A DNA stretch of 38,279 bases from Priestia flexa NBRC 15715 (GTDB lineage Bacteria > Bacillota > Bacilli > Bacillales > Bacillaceae_H): contig NZ_BCVD01000024.1 of NCBI RefSeq assembly GCF_001591565.1, positions 1-38,279 on the forward strand, written 5' to 3'. The position numbers were made by a program, and so were the translations under genes. The notes below the pieces were generated by a model that was not told the origin of the DNA, did not search any database, and saw only the letters and a program-made list of their open reading frames with translations. Position 1 is the stretch's first letter; every line of letters begins with the position of its first letter. Positions 24,903 through 32,663 of this stretch are shown piece by piece.

Positions 24903-24937
24903 ACAAGCATCCGACATACTCCTTCAGATGCTTGTTT
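24901..24937 (+). terminator. Terminator after the small membrane-protein gene
   Basis: An 11-bp perfect stem, AAACAAGCATC / GATGCTTGTTT, followed by TTG and a T-run. Confidence 0.88.
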
Positions 24938-24972
24938 TTGTTTTAGATTAAAAGAGTCCTATTATTAAATAA

Positions 24973-25158
24973 ACAGCAGTTCCCCATATAAATAAAGCAC
25001 TATTTCTTAATTTGCTAAAGCAAAATGTTCTAATTAATCCTGGCTACATTTATGAAACAAGGGATCTATATCATATTGGTCTGTCGTATGCGTACGCGTC
25101 ATTAGAGGAATTAGAAAAGGGGTTAAATGTTTTATTTGAAGTGTGTAGCGAATATTAA
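24973..25158 (+). pseudogene. C-terminal remnant of a PLP-dependent (MocR-like) aminotransferase
   Basis: An open stretch of about 61 codons without a start signal ends in a typical fold-type I aminotransferase C-terminus. It reads NVLINPGYIYETRDLYHIGLSYA followed by YASLEELEKGLNVLF and a stop. In GntR/MocR-type regulators the same elements close the aminotransferase domain. Nothing upstream in the same frame belongs to that family, so only about the last 50 residues survive. It may be the missing end of the MocR fragment at 32169-32630, which lacks exactly this part, but that lies 7 kb away and the link is inference. Confidence 0.6.
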
Positions 25159-25193
25159 AAACGAAGCAAGAGATATTTTATCGAGATTGGGAT

Positions 25194-25246
25194 AAAGGCA
25201 GAATAAAGCAGAGTACAAAGGAGTTACTTTTGTTCATTCTGCCTTT
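25194..25246 (+). terminator. Hairpin after the aminotransferase remnant
   Basis: An 11-bp perfect stem, AAAGGCAGAAT / ATTCTGCCTTT, with a long (31-base) loop and no strong T-tract. Possibly the old terminator of the decayed gene. Confidence 0.4.
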
Positions 25247-25361
25247 AACTTAGAATCTTAATTCTATTTATACTACCAATTTACTATTCCACCTACTTTT
25301 ATATGTAATTTTATGTTAAAATAATGGTTATATTTTCATTTTTAACGGAGGATTGTTTTAT

Positions 25362-25541
25362 ATGAGTACGTACAACATTGGTGATATTATATTTCAACTC
25401 GTGACTTTTGGACTTATCGTCTTGTTTATTGCACTTCTAGTATTTTTGTTTCGTTCATTTTTAAAGAGCAGAAAACAGCTTAATCGAATAGAACAACAAG
25501 TGAAAGAGATTACTGAGAAATTGAATAAAGACAAACAATAA
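25362..25541 (+). CDS. DUF4083-like small membrane protein
   Basis: A 59-residue protein from the ATG at 25362, with GGAGG ten bases upstream. One membrane helix (about 11-30) is preceded by STYNIGDIIFQL and followed by a basic, heptad-rich helix, RKQLNRIEQQVKEITEKLNKDKQ. This matches the DUF4083 family of Bacillus, whose function is unknown. The coiled-coil tail suggests oligomerisation or a partner protein. Monocistronic, with a strong terminator after the stop. Confidence 0.8.
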   Translation: MSTYNIGDIIFQLVTFGLIVLFIALLVFLFRSFLKSRKQLNRIEQQVKEITEKLNKDKQ

Positions 25542-25545
25542 TAAT

Positions 25546-25584
25546 AAAACCCCTCCTATTTCCAAAGACAATAAGAGGGGTTTT
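25546..25584. terminator. Bidirectional terminator, DUF4083 gene / MATE exporter
   Basis: A 10-bp perfect stem, AAAACCCCTC / GAGGGGTTTT. It serves the small plus-strand gene and the convergent MATE gene. Confidence 0.88.
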
Positions 25585-25592
25585 ACAGTGCT

Positions 25593-26930
25593 TTATTTAG
25601 AAGCAAAAATTTGTTTTTGATCCCACTTTCCATATTTGTAATAAACAAATGCGATAATGCTGCTTATTACAAAACTTGTACCCATGCCAAGTCCGATACC
25701 TGTTTCACCTAGCCACTTAGCGAATAAATACGTGAGCGGATAACGTAGCACCCAAAATGAAATAATGTTTAACACAAGAATTGCAAACATCGCTCCTGAC
25801 GCTCTTACAACTCCGTTTAAAATAAAGTTAATGCCAAGGAACGGATAAAAGAAAGCGACGACTTTTAAATAATGTGTACCAAACGCCACGGCTCCTTCGT
25901 CTTGAATAAATAGACGAGTCGCCCACTCTGCTAAGAAAAAGATAACCACAGCTACAAGCATCATTATTGCAAAGTTATATACAACTCCATATAGGCCTAT
26001 TTGATTCACACGACTCCACTTCCCTGCACCGATGTTTTGCCCTGCCATACTGCTCACAGACGTTCCAAGCGCCATCGCTGGAAGCATAAGAATGCTATCT
26101 AAGCGTTGAGCTGCGCCAAATCCAGCAACTGCGTCGTTACCAAAAGATGTAACAACGCTCATGATTGCCATAACGCCGGCTGAAATAACGGTCATTTGTA
26201 GACCGGATGGAATACCTAATTTAAAGATAAGAGCCGTTTCTTCTCCCTTGGGTAAAGTAGGAATTGAAAACGGTACAAGCTGCTTTTTAAGAATATACAT
26301 GAGACCATAAATGAACGCAAAGCCTTGAGATAAAATGGTTGCATACGCAGCTCCTGCAATGCCTAAATCAAACGTCCAGATAAAGATTGGATCAAGCACA
26401 GCATTTAAAATAACCGAGATAAACACAAATCGCAGCGGGGTTTTACTATCTCCTACTGCTCGTAGTACAGTACCGATAAAGTTGTACCCGAACAAAAATA
26501 AAATTCCGACAAAGTTAATTTGTAAGTATGTTGTAGCGTGGACAAGCATTGTTTCAGGAGTGCCCAGTAACTTCAAGATTGTCTCTGAGTTTAAAAAGCC
26601 AATGACGCCAAGTAAGATTGCTAAAGCCGATAATATCACAACAAACGCATTTAAATAACGAGATAGCCCTTCTTTATCATCGTTTCCTTTTTGCTGAGAT
26701 AAAATTGTTAAGCTGGCATTATTAATTCCAATAATAAATGATAAGATCGTAAAAATAACGGTACCTGAAACCGCAATGGCTCCTAAAGCATCAGACCCTA
26801 ATAAATTACCGACCCATAGACTATCAATGAACTGATAAGATACCTGAAGCAAATTCGTTAATAGCACTGGCGTTGAAAAGAAAATGAGCTGCTTTAAGAT
26901 TGAGCCCTCAGTAAAATTGTATTGCTTCAT
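25593..26930 (-). CDS. MATE-family multidrug/cation exporter
   Basis: A 445-residue protein with the 12-helix layout of multidrug and toxic-compound extrusion transporters, which use Na+ or H+ gradients to expel cationic drugs or metabolites. Family signals are the start GSILKQLIFFSTPVLLTNLLQ, QFIDSLWVGNLLG, the repeat-half motif AAQRLDSILMLPAMALGTSVSSMAGQNIGAG, and the C-terminal GxG-rich last helices. It resembles the NorM/DinF-MepA-like bacterial branch; the substrate is unknown. It lies 15 bases downstream of the acyltransferase-3 gene and is probably co-transcribed with it. Confidence 0.95.
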   Translation of the reverse strand: MKQYNFTEGSILKQLIFFSTPVLLTNLLQVSYQFIDSLWVGNLLGSDALGAIAVSGTVIFTILSFIIGINNASLTILSQQKGNDDKEGLSRYLNAFVVILSALAILLGVIGFLNSETILKLLGTPETMLVHATTYLQINFVGILFLFGYNFIGTVLRAVGDSKTPLRFVFISVILNAVLDPIFIWTFDLGIAGAAYATILSQGFAFIYGLMYILKKQLVPFSIPTLPKGEETALIFKLGIPSGLQMTVISAGVMAIMSVVTSFGNDAVAGFGAAQRLDSILMLPAMALGTSVSSMAGQNIGAGKWSRVNQIGLYGVVYNFAIMMLVAVVIFFLAEWATRLFIQDEGAVAFGTHYLKVVAFFYPFLGINFILNGVVRASGAMFAILVLNIISFWVLRYPLTYLFAKWLGETGIGLGMGTSFVISSIIAFVYYKYGKWDQKQIFASK

Positions 26931-26945
26931 ATAACTAAAACTCCT

Positions 26946-27959
26946 TTAGTGACTATAATAACTCCTATTCTTTTCTTTGCTTGTTCCATAGATTTTGCCT
27001 AAGAAAACGCGTCTGGCAACTAAAAAAGAATTAAAAATCATATGGGCACAAAAACTGATTAGTAAACTAACGACTCCAATGATAAGCGGATGCAAACTAA
27101 TATTTTCGCGCAAAATAATTTGAATTGGAACGTGTAAAAACATAATCGTTAAAGATGCTTGTCCAAATTTCTCAAACACTGCGCCCAATATACTACTTTG
27201 AATAAGTTTACTGCCTTGTATCAATAGCAAAACAATAGCTATTGGCAATAAAAGATCAAGACCAAAATGATTATACATATTTACTTTTAAATCCAGCTCG
27301 TAGTTTAACAGCCTGCTGTAATCTAATAAAATGACTAAAAGAATAAACACGCTACAGACTAGCTGCGTAATTTTATTGAGCCCAGTAGTTAATCGTTCTT
27401 TAAAGAAATAGCCAATTGCATAATAAGTCATAGCCATTAGAACTGTATCCATACTCCAAGGCATAATAAATTGTGTGTGAATTTTTGAAACAGAATACAA
27501 ATATGCCATTACATAGATGGTCATAAAAATAACTATTTTTATTAGCTTGGATTGTATAAAGAAAACCAAATAGCCGAATAAAATTTGTGTTAAAAGTAAG
27601 CATGGAACAAACCAAAAAACGCCGTAATAAAAACCTAGTGCTCTTCCTCCATATAGAAGGGATTCTAAAGTGGAAGGAATAGCCGCAAAGTCATTAGTCT
27701 TCCATGTAATATATCCTAGAATCAAAAGCCCAAATGATACGTATGGAACCATAAGGATAATCGTTTTTTTGACAACCCACCTATTTAATGAATTAAGACT
27801 TTGTTTTTCAAAAAATAAATAGCCGCTAATCATAAAAAATAGCGGCATATGAAACCAAAATAGATAATGCTGCGCCAGTTCGTGTCCACTGTGACTTATA
27901 ACGACAGCAGAAATGCCAACCCCCTTAAGGACGTCAACCCACCTCTTATGTTCTCTCAT
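26946..27959 (-). CDS. Acyltransferase-3 family membrane protein
   Basis: A 337-residue integral membrane protein with about ten helices. The N-terminal RWVDVLKGVGISAVVISHSGHE holds the catalytic-type His of the acyltransferase-3 fold, and FHMPLFFMISGYLF is the second family motif. Such enzymes O-acetylate surface polysaccharides, peptidoglycan or small molecules. No extracellular SGNH domain is fused, unlike OatA. The pairing with a MATE exporter downstream suggests one transcription unit that might modify and export the same compound, but this is inference. GAAAGGG precedes the ATG. Confidence 0.9.
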   Translation of the reverse strand: MREHKRWVDVLKGVGISAVVISHSGHELAQHYLFWFHMPLFFMISGYLFFEKQSLNSLNRWVVKKTIILMVPYVSFGLLILGYITWKTNDFAAIPSTLESLLYGGRALGFYYGVFWFVPCLLLTQILFGYLVFFIQSKLIKIVIFMTIYVMAYLYSVSKIHTQFIMPWSMDTVLMAMTYYAIGYFFKERLTTGLNKITQLVCSVFILLVILLDYSRLLNYELDLKVNMYNHFGLDLLLPIAIVLLLIQGSKLIQSSILGAVFEKFGQASLTIMFLHVPIQIILRENISLHPLIIGVVSLLISFCAHMIFNSFLVARRVFLGKIYGTSKEKNRSYYSH

Positions 27960-28006
27960 GTGAAGTACCCTTTCTTTTTAACTATAAAACTTATTGAACT
28001 ACGAAC

Positions 28007-28050
28007 AACAAGAAAAGTCAAAGTGTTGCAACACCTTGACTTTTCTTGTT
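28007..28050 (-). terminator. Strong hairpin between the zinc-ribbon gene and the acyltransferase operon
   Basis: A 15-bp perfect stem, AACAAGAAAAGTCAA / TTGACTTTTCTTGTT, plus an inner GTGTTGCAACAC dyad. It lies immediately past the stop of the small zinc-ribbon gene. Confidence 0.88.
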
Positions 28051-28056
28051 AGATCA

Positions 28057-28206
28057 TCACCCTTTATTCGTATATACGTTGCGAAGCTGATAGTCACATT
28101 GTGAGCAATGATAAATGACGTTTTGATTGGACTGTGCGGTTAACACAGATCCTAATTCGCTTGCAGACTGACATTTTGGACAGATTACAACCGGTTGCTT
28201 CATCAT
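28057..28206 (-). CDS. Small zinc-ribbon protein, 48-49 residues
   Basis: Two adjacent ATGs (28206 and 28203) follow GGAGG. The product, MMKQPVVICPKCQSASELGS continuing to YHCSQCDYQLRN, has two CxxC knuckles (CPKC and CSQC) about 24 residues apart, a classical zinc ribbon. Such mini-ribbons often bind nucleic acid or act as protein adaptors; the role here is unknown. A strong terminator follows directly. Confidence 0.8.
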   Translation of the reverse strand: MMKQPVVICPKCQSASELGSVLTAQSNQNVIYHCSQCDYQLRNVYTNKG

Positions 28207-28253
28207 CTACACCTCCATTCTTATAATGGAGTGAGAAGAGAAATTTCATACGG

Positions 28254-29099
28254 TTAATATATATAGTCTCTCGCTAAATCAGACTGAATAACATCCTTAT
28301 AGGCTAAGCCGTGCTCGCATAATAACGCTTTTATTTTTTGAACAAAAGCAGGAGAACTTTTGGGTGATACGTATATCTCTGTAAATAAATGAGCCAGGTC
28401 ACAGCGTACAAGATTTCCGTGCAGATGAGAAAATGCAAAAGATCTTTCTTTTAAAGCGTCCATACGCGATTGCCATTCGCTAGCATAGATTTCTTCTTTA
28501 ATAAATAGCTGTTGGCTCTTCCATGCATCAATGCGACTTGCGATAATAAGCAACCGCAGTTCGTTTTCATAGCTGTACGATTTTCGCTTATAAAAAAGCG
28601 TATCAAAGATATTTTCACTCACTTGCTTTTTAGCAAAATCAATGTACTGAACTTTACGCGCAAAAACTTTATAGCGTAAATCCTTAATACTTCCTAATAA
28701 TCGGTCGTATGTCGTGCGAATGGCGATGCCATCTTGAGATTTCAAAAACAAATCCCACATCCCTGCTGACTCATGCTCATTTATATGCCAAGAGGACAAT
28801 GCAGAAAATTCATAGACCTTTTCAAGATAGCTTTTTAAATCTTCAGTGGTTGCAAACATGGATTTATCAACATCGCGCATATTCCACATCATGTAATTCG
28901 TAGAAAGAGGATCTAGAAACGCAGTGGGCTTTGTGAAAAATAGTGATTTTGTAGATAGCAAGGACTCAAAATGATCTGCGTTCATATAGCGCCAAACAGT
29001 TGGATTGTCGTTAATCTTGTACTGCTCATCATAATAGTCATAGCTTGATTCAAAGCCCATCGCATGGTGCGCGGCTTTGTCTTTATAACCTAGATCCAT
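28254..29099 (-). CDS. DUF2971-like protein
   Basis: A 281-residue soluble protein. The layout is that of DUF2971: an N-terminal WRYMNADHFESLLSTKSLFFTKPTAFLDPL (start of domain, Phe/Asp-rich), a central SSWHINEHESAGMWDLFLKSQDGIAIRTTYDRL and YKRKSYSYENELRLLII near 185. The function of the family is not established; members occur in variable genome regions and sometimes next to defence genes, but no such neighbour is clear here. AGGTG precedes the ATG. Confidence 0.8.
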   Translation of the reverse strand: MDLGYKDKAAHHAMGFESSYDYYDEQYKINDNPTVWRYMNADHFESLLSTKSLFFTKPTAFLDPLSTNYMMWNMRDVDKSMFATTEDLKSYLEKVYEFSALSSWHINEHESAGMWDLFLKSQDGIAIRTTYDRLLGSIKDLRYKVFARKVQYIDFAKKQVSENIFDTLFYKRKSYSYENELRLLIIASRIDAWKSQQLFIKEEIYASEWQSRMDALKERSFAFSHLHGNLVRCDLAHLFTEIYVSPKSSPAFVQKIKALLCEHGLAYKDVIQSDLARDYIY

Positions 29100-29179
29100 T
29101 CATTTCACCTGCTTTACTATAATCATCGATATTTACATTATAGCACCATATCAGGATATTTTTTCAAAATCAAACAAAA

Positions 29180-29584
29180 TTATAGGTGTCTTGACATAAT
29201 AACATAGTCAACGCCGCCCTTTTGAAACGTCTCATTAGAAGGCGTTAAACCAAATCTTTTATAGTAGGTGGTCTTGTTCTTTCTGGCGTTGCACCAAATT
29301 ATTTTTGTATTCATCTCTTTCGCTTCATTTATGACGTAATTTAGTAAAGTCGTACCGTAGCCTTTTCCTTGACGACTTGTATCAGTTGCAAATTTACGAA
29401 ACTGAGCTGTATCACCTTGGACAAAGAGTGAGATTACTGAACAAAGCTCATTATGATCAAATAGCCCGTAATGAATTCCTTCATGATCGTTGTCTATTTT
29501 CACATACTCAATATTCTTATCCGGCCACATTACGCTTTGCCTAAGTTGCCACGTGTCTTCTTTTGAAATTTGACGAACATTCAA
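29180..29584 (-). CDS. GNAT-family N-acetyltransferase
   Basis: About 134 residues, with the acetyl-CoA-binding motif TDTSRQGKGYGTTLLNYVINEA, followed by a beta strand, IIWCNARKN, and the motif B segment YYKRFGLTP. It is close to the small ElaA/YitI-like acetyltransferases of Bacillus; the substrate is unknown. A longer frame to 29644 runs into a terminator hairpin, and its extra residues (MLCKKCFYKHFF) are not credible. The TTG at 29584 has an AAAGGATGGG site. Confidence 0.85.
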   Translation of the reverse strand: MNVRQISKEDTWQLRQSVMWPDKNIEYVKIDNDHEGIHYGLFDHNELCSVISLFVQGDTAQFRKFATDTSRQGKGYGTTLLNYVINEAKEMNTKIIWCNARKNKTTYYKRFGLTPSNETFQKGGVDYVIMSRHL

Positions 29585-29609
29585 TTGGTTCCCATCCTTT
29601 CTTGATGAA

Positions 29610-29635
29610 AAAAAGTGCTTATAAAAGCACTTTTT
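29610..29635 (-). terminator. Terminator between the NERD gene and the GNAT gene
   Basis: A perfect 11-bp stem, AAAAAGTGCTT / AAGCACTTTTT, with a four-base loop and a T7 tail on the minus strand. Confidence 0.92.
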
Positions 29636-29722
29636 ACACAACATATTTTAGGTATTTACTTTCCATTTTAGTCAATACGTATACTACTCTTTTACCTTAG
29701 TAAGCTGTGTTCGTTTTAACAA

Positions 29723-30664
29723 CTAGGAATGAATGAAATGATAACTTGCTTTTTCAAGCGTTTCTTTAAACATCTTTAAGTCTTCTGTTGTATAGATAGG
29801 CTGTTGTTTTAACTGTTCAGTGAAAAAGACAGATAGGTCATCTTTAGTAGAAAAGCAAAGTGAATGGTTTTGTGAGTAGTTTTTTACACTCGTATTATAA
29901 TCACCGTTAAAATAAACGATTGGTGTTACTACAGGTATATCGCGACGTAATTTTTGCAAGTAAGACTTTAAGCTAGCCGCGTGTTGCTGGACTTCTTTTC
30001 CAGGATGAGGCTTACTCATTACTTTAATCTCACCTTCACTTGTTTTCGTAAATACAAAGGTTTGTTCTTCTGTTCGTGCTACCCGAGTGGATAGTGAATC
30101 GACTAAAAATGACAGCTCATGAATCTGGTCTTTTCGAATACCATAAAGAATATCTCCGCTCCAGTTCTTCACTTCAATCAAATAAATACCAGTTTTCATT
30201 AAAACAACGTGGTCAATTTGTCGAATAAATAGCTGTTCGTTCATGTAATAAGGCATAAAAACGTTTCCCATAATAATCATGTCATCAGCTGTAATCTTAT
30301 TTTTATGAATTAAGTTTGTTTGTAATGTCGTTAACGTTTTATGAATAACAATTTCACCTTTATTTTTCGAAAAAGCTTCCAAGCTTTTTATATACTTTGT
30401 CGATTTAATTAGCTGAGCCGTATGTTTTTCTCGTAAATCTCTGATAATATTTTTGTAGTGCTCTTCTTTCTCTGTTAAATCAGCTTGTTTCTTCTGTTTG
30501 TATTCTTCTTCACAAGCAGCGATGGAAACAGCCGCTTCTTTTTGTGCTAGCTCCAGCTGGGTAACATACTTCTCTTCGACTTGTACATTTCGGCGATAAA
30601 GGTAAATACAAGTCGTTATTAACCCTAGAATTAAGATTGTGCCAATAATATAAACAATGTACAT
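29723..30664 (-). CDS. Membrane-anchored NERD (nuclease-related) domain protein
   Basis: A 313-residue protein. An N-terminal membrane helix (about 2-22) and a charged coiled coil (about 28-95) lead to a NERD domain with FIRQIDHVVLMKTGIYLIEVKNWSGDI (about 145-171), which matches the DxnE-like pattern (Asp, then EVK) of restriction-endonuclease-fold proteins. The C-terminal region, KSYLQKLRRDIPVVTPIVYFNGDY, is typical of the family. NERD proteins are suspected nucleases or DNA/RNA processing proteins; none of the family's functions is well established. AAGGAGGAG precedes the ATG. Single-gene unit. Confidence 0.88.
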   Translation of the reverse strand: MYIVYIIGTILILGLITTCIYLYRRNVQVEEKYVTQLELAQKEAAVSIAACEEEYKQKKQADLTEKEEHYKNIIRDLREKHTAQLIKSTKYIKSLEAFSKNKGEIVIHKTLTTLQTNLIHKNKITADDMIIMGNVFMPYYMNEQLFIRQIDHVVLMKTGIYLIEVKNWSGDILYGIRKDQIHELSFLVDSLSTRVARTEEQTFVFTKTSEGEIKVMSKPHPGKEVQQHAASLKSYLQKLRRDIPVVTPIVYFNGDYNTSVKNYSQNHSLCFSTKDDLSVFFTEQLKQQPIYTTEDLKMFKETLEKASYHFIHS

Positions 30665-30765
30665 ACCTCTCCTCCTTATGTCTATTATAGAATTTTTTTC
30701 CGTCTATAAAAAGAGATTCAAAAAAAATGAACCTAAACACCTACTCTAAAGCGCTATTATAAGCG

Positions 30766-30793
30766 AAAAAGAGCTTAAAGATAAGCCCTTTTT
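30766..30793 (-). terminator. Terminator after the LysM amidase gene
   Basis: A 12-bp minus-strand stem, AAAAAGGGCTTA / TAAGCTCTTTTT (one G-U pair), with a T5 tail, nine bases past the stop. Confidence 0.85.
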
Positions 30794-30801
30794 CTACTTT
30801 T

Positions 30802-31644
30802 TCATGAAGGAATCCTAATTTGTTGACCAATTTGAAGTGCAGATGGGTCAATACCTGGGTTCGCTGCTTGGATTTGTTGAACTGTTACGCTATACATCCT
30901 TGCGATTTTATACAGCGTATCTCCTGCTTTTACTATATATGTGCGCACAGGAACATAGATTTCCTGGCCAATCTGTAGAGTAGTTGGATTAACGCCAGGA
31001 TTCGCATTTCTCAGCGCTTCAACGGTAATGTTATACATATTCGCAATTTTATAAAACGTATCTCCTGCTTGGATGGTATAAACCGTTGATTGGCGAACAG
31101 GTAAATTTAAATACACCGCAATCCCTCTTGCGTATGCATTTGCCATCGCTTGTAAGAAAGCTTCATTTTTTAAAAGATTTGCATCCTTCGTTGTGTCAAT
31201 AAACGCAATTTCAGTTAAAACAGCTGGCATATTCGTTAAGCGTAAAACCGCAAAGTTTGCTGCTTTTTTGCCTCGATTTGTATGGTTGTAAGCTGCTAGT
31301 ACAGGAATGACCTGTTCGTGCACGCGATTGCGATAGTTTACGGTTGCTGAGCTGACGGATCCATTGTAAATATAATCCTCATAGCCTGTACCACCACCAG
31401 CGTTTACGTGAATAGACATGAATACATCAGCTCCCCAAGCATTTGCTTTAGAAGCGCGTTCTGACAAACTTAAAAACGTATCCGTTGTGCGCGTTGTTTG
31501 AAGTGTAAAACCAGTATAATTTGTATTCAAAAAACTAATCATGTATTGCTGAAGCTTTAAAACAAGATTTTTTTCTAATAAGCCATTACCGACTGCACCT
31601 GAGTCCTTGCCGCCATGGCCGGCATCAAGATAAATCTTTTTCAT
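30802..31644 (-). CDS. N-acetylmuramoyl-L-alanine amidase with two LysM domains
   Basis: A 280-residue cell-wall hydrolase. The N-terminal Amidase_3 domain (1 to about 177) has the zinc/catalytic residues His10 (DAGHGG), Glu24, His79 (SIHVNA) and Glu145 (LTEIAFID). Two C-terminal LysM repeats (about 187-231 and 236-279; YTIQAGDTFYKIANMYNI, YIVKAGDTLYKIARMYSV) bind peptidoglycan sugar. There is no signal peptide, as in B. subtilis CwlC and other mother-cell lytic amidases, so release at mother-cell lysis is plausible (inference). Cleaves the MurNAc-L-Ala bond. The start has GGGAGAG upstream. Confidence 0.95.
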   Translation of the reverse strand: MKKIYLDAGHGGKDSGAVGNGLLEKNLVLKLQQYMISFLNTNYTGFTLQTTRTTDTFLSLSERASKANAWGADVFMSIHVNAGGGTGYEDYIYNGSVSSATVNYRNRVHEQVIPVLAAYNHTNRGKKAANFAVLRLTNMPAVLTEIAFIDTTKDANLLKNEAFLQAMANAYARGIAVYLNLPVRQSTVYTIQAGDTFYKIANMYNITVEALRNANPGVNPTTLQIGQEIYVPVRTYIVKAGDTLYKIARMYSVTVQQIQAANPGIDPSALQIGQQIRIPS

Positions 31645-31744
31645 ATGACTTGTCTCTCCCTTCTCTATTAGCTTATGAAAGATGGGAGAGTTGGTAACGG
31701 ATACAAGCCTATAAACTATTCTTTTCTATACATATTTACGGCAT

Positions 31745-32163
31745 CTATCTTGATTGTTTGATTGATGCAGAACTTTTCTTCGTGACTCCAGTATTTTTAC
31801 CTACAATGACTGCTATTACTACAACCACAGCCGTTACAATTGTAAAGAATGTAATAGATTCGTTCAAAAAGAGCGCTGCAAAAACAATCATCAGAAACGG
31901 CTGTAGATATTGAATTTGACTTATTTTTAAAATGCCGCCCATCGCCATTCCGCTGTACCAAGCTACATAGGCTAGAAACTGACTGACAAAGAGCCGATTA
32001 AGCTTGAAATCCAAAACGTAAGCGAAGGAGCTTCATTTGCTCTAATGATCGCAAAGCCTGCTGTGGCTAAGGGTAAAAGTGCTAATTCTACAGCTCCGTG
32101 AGATACAGGTAGAGTTTTCATTGCCCAGCTCGTAAGTAAAGGAAACGCCAAAACAGTACCAAG
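31745..32163 (-). pseudogene. Decayed DMT/EamA-family exporter gene
   Basis: Reading the minus strand, fragments of an EamA-type exporter appear in two frames. The first (about 32163-32000) encodes LGTVLAFPLLTSWAMKTLPVSHGAVELALLPLATAGFAI and ANEAPSLTFWISSL, normally the N-terminal third. The second (32014-31745) encodes FLAYVAWYSGMAMGGILKISQIQYLQPFL and FLNESITFF, normally the last third. About 100 middle residues and the first 60 or so are missing. The break into a MocR fragment on the other strand suggests both 5' ends were lost in one deletion. Such exporters often sit divergent to a MocR regulator, as ycxC/ycxD do in B. subtilis. Confidence 0.75.
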
Positions 32164-32168
32164 CGATA

Positions 32169-32630
32169 GATCTATATAAAGAAGAACTATTTACTTATTC
32201 TGAACAGCAAGGTCTTTATTCACTACGAGTTCAGCTTGTGAACTATTTGCAAACTCTACAGGTTTTTACCAATCCAGACAAATTATTTATTGTATCTGGC
32301 TCTCAGCAAGCTCTTAATCTATTAGTCTCAATGCCTTTCCCAAATGGAAAAAGCAATATTCTCATTAAGCAGCCCACGTATTTTGGCTTTATTGAATCCG
32401 CTACCCTGCATCAAGCTGCTACTTTTGGTATTGAGCTAGCCATGGAAGGAATTTACCTTGAGCGTCTAGAGTATATATTTCGAAACAATGATATTAAATT
32501 TTTCTATATTGTACCGAGATTTCAAAATCCCCTTGGACATAGCTATACTAATGTAGTAGAAAATATCGTGTTACGCCTCAAAACTTTTTGCGGTTTTAAA
32601 ACAAAAAAAGAGCTCATCTTTAAAATATAA
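32169..32630 (+). pseudogene. Truncated MocR-type (GntR-aminotransferase) regulator
   Basis: The frame shows the start of a fold-type I aminotransferase domain: DLYKEELFTYSEQQGLYSLR, QLVNYLQ, LFIVSGSQQALNLL (the PLP-phosphate loop region), KQPTYFGFIESA and FFYIVPRFQNPLGHSYTN. Then family similarity ends; the last 30 codons run to a chance stop. The N-terminal GntR helix-turn-helix (about 110 residues) and the C-terminal half, with the PLP-binding lysine, are absent, so neither DNA binding nor catalysis is possible. The first credible GTG (32238) is internal. It abuts the DMT-exporter fragment head to head. Confidence 0.78.
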
Positions 32631-32649
32631 AGGCGATGAACTCTTTTTT
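32604..32649. terminator. Bidirectional terminator
   Basis: Stem AAAAAAGAG-c-TCATC / GATGA-a-CTCTTTTTT, with a 16-base loop, lies at the end of the MocR fragment and just past the stop of the CwlJ-like gene. Confidence 0.8.
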
Positions 32650-32663
32650 ATTTTAAATTAACT

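Noticed and set aside
32238-32630. A 130-codon plus-strand frame as an intact gene
   Set aside because: The GTG start is internal to aminotransferase homology, and both the DNA-binding domain and the PLP-lysine half are missing; called a pseudogene instead.
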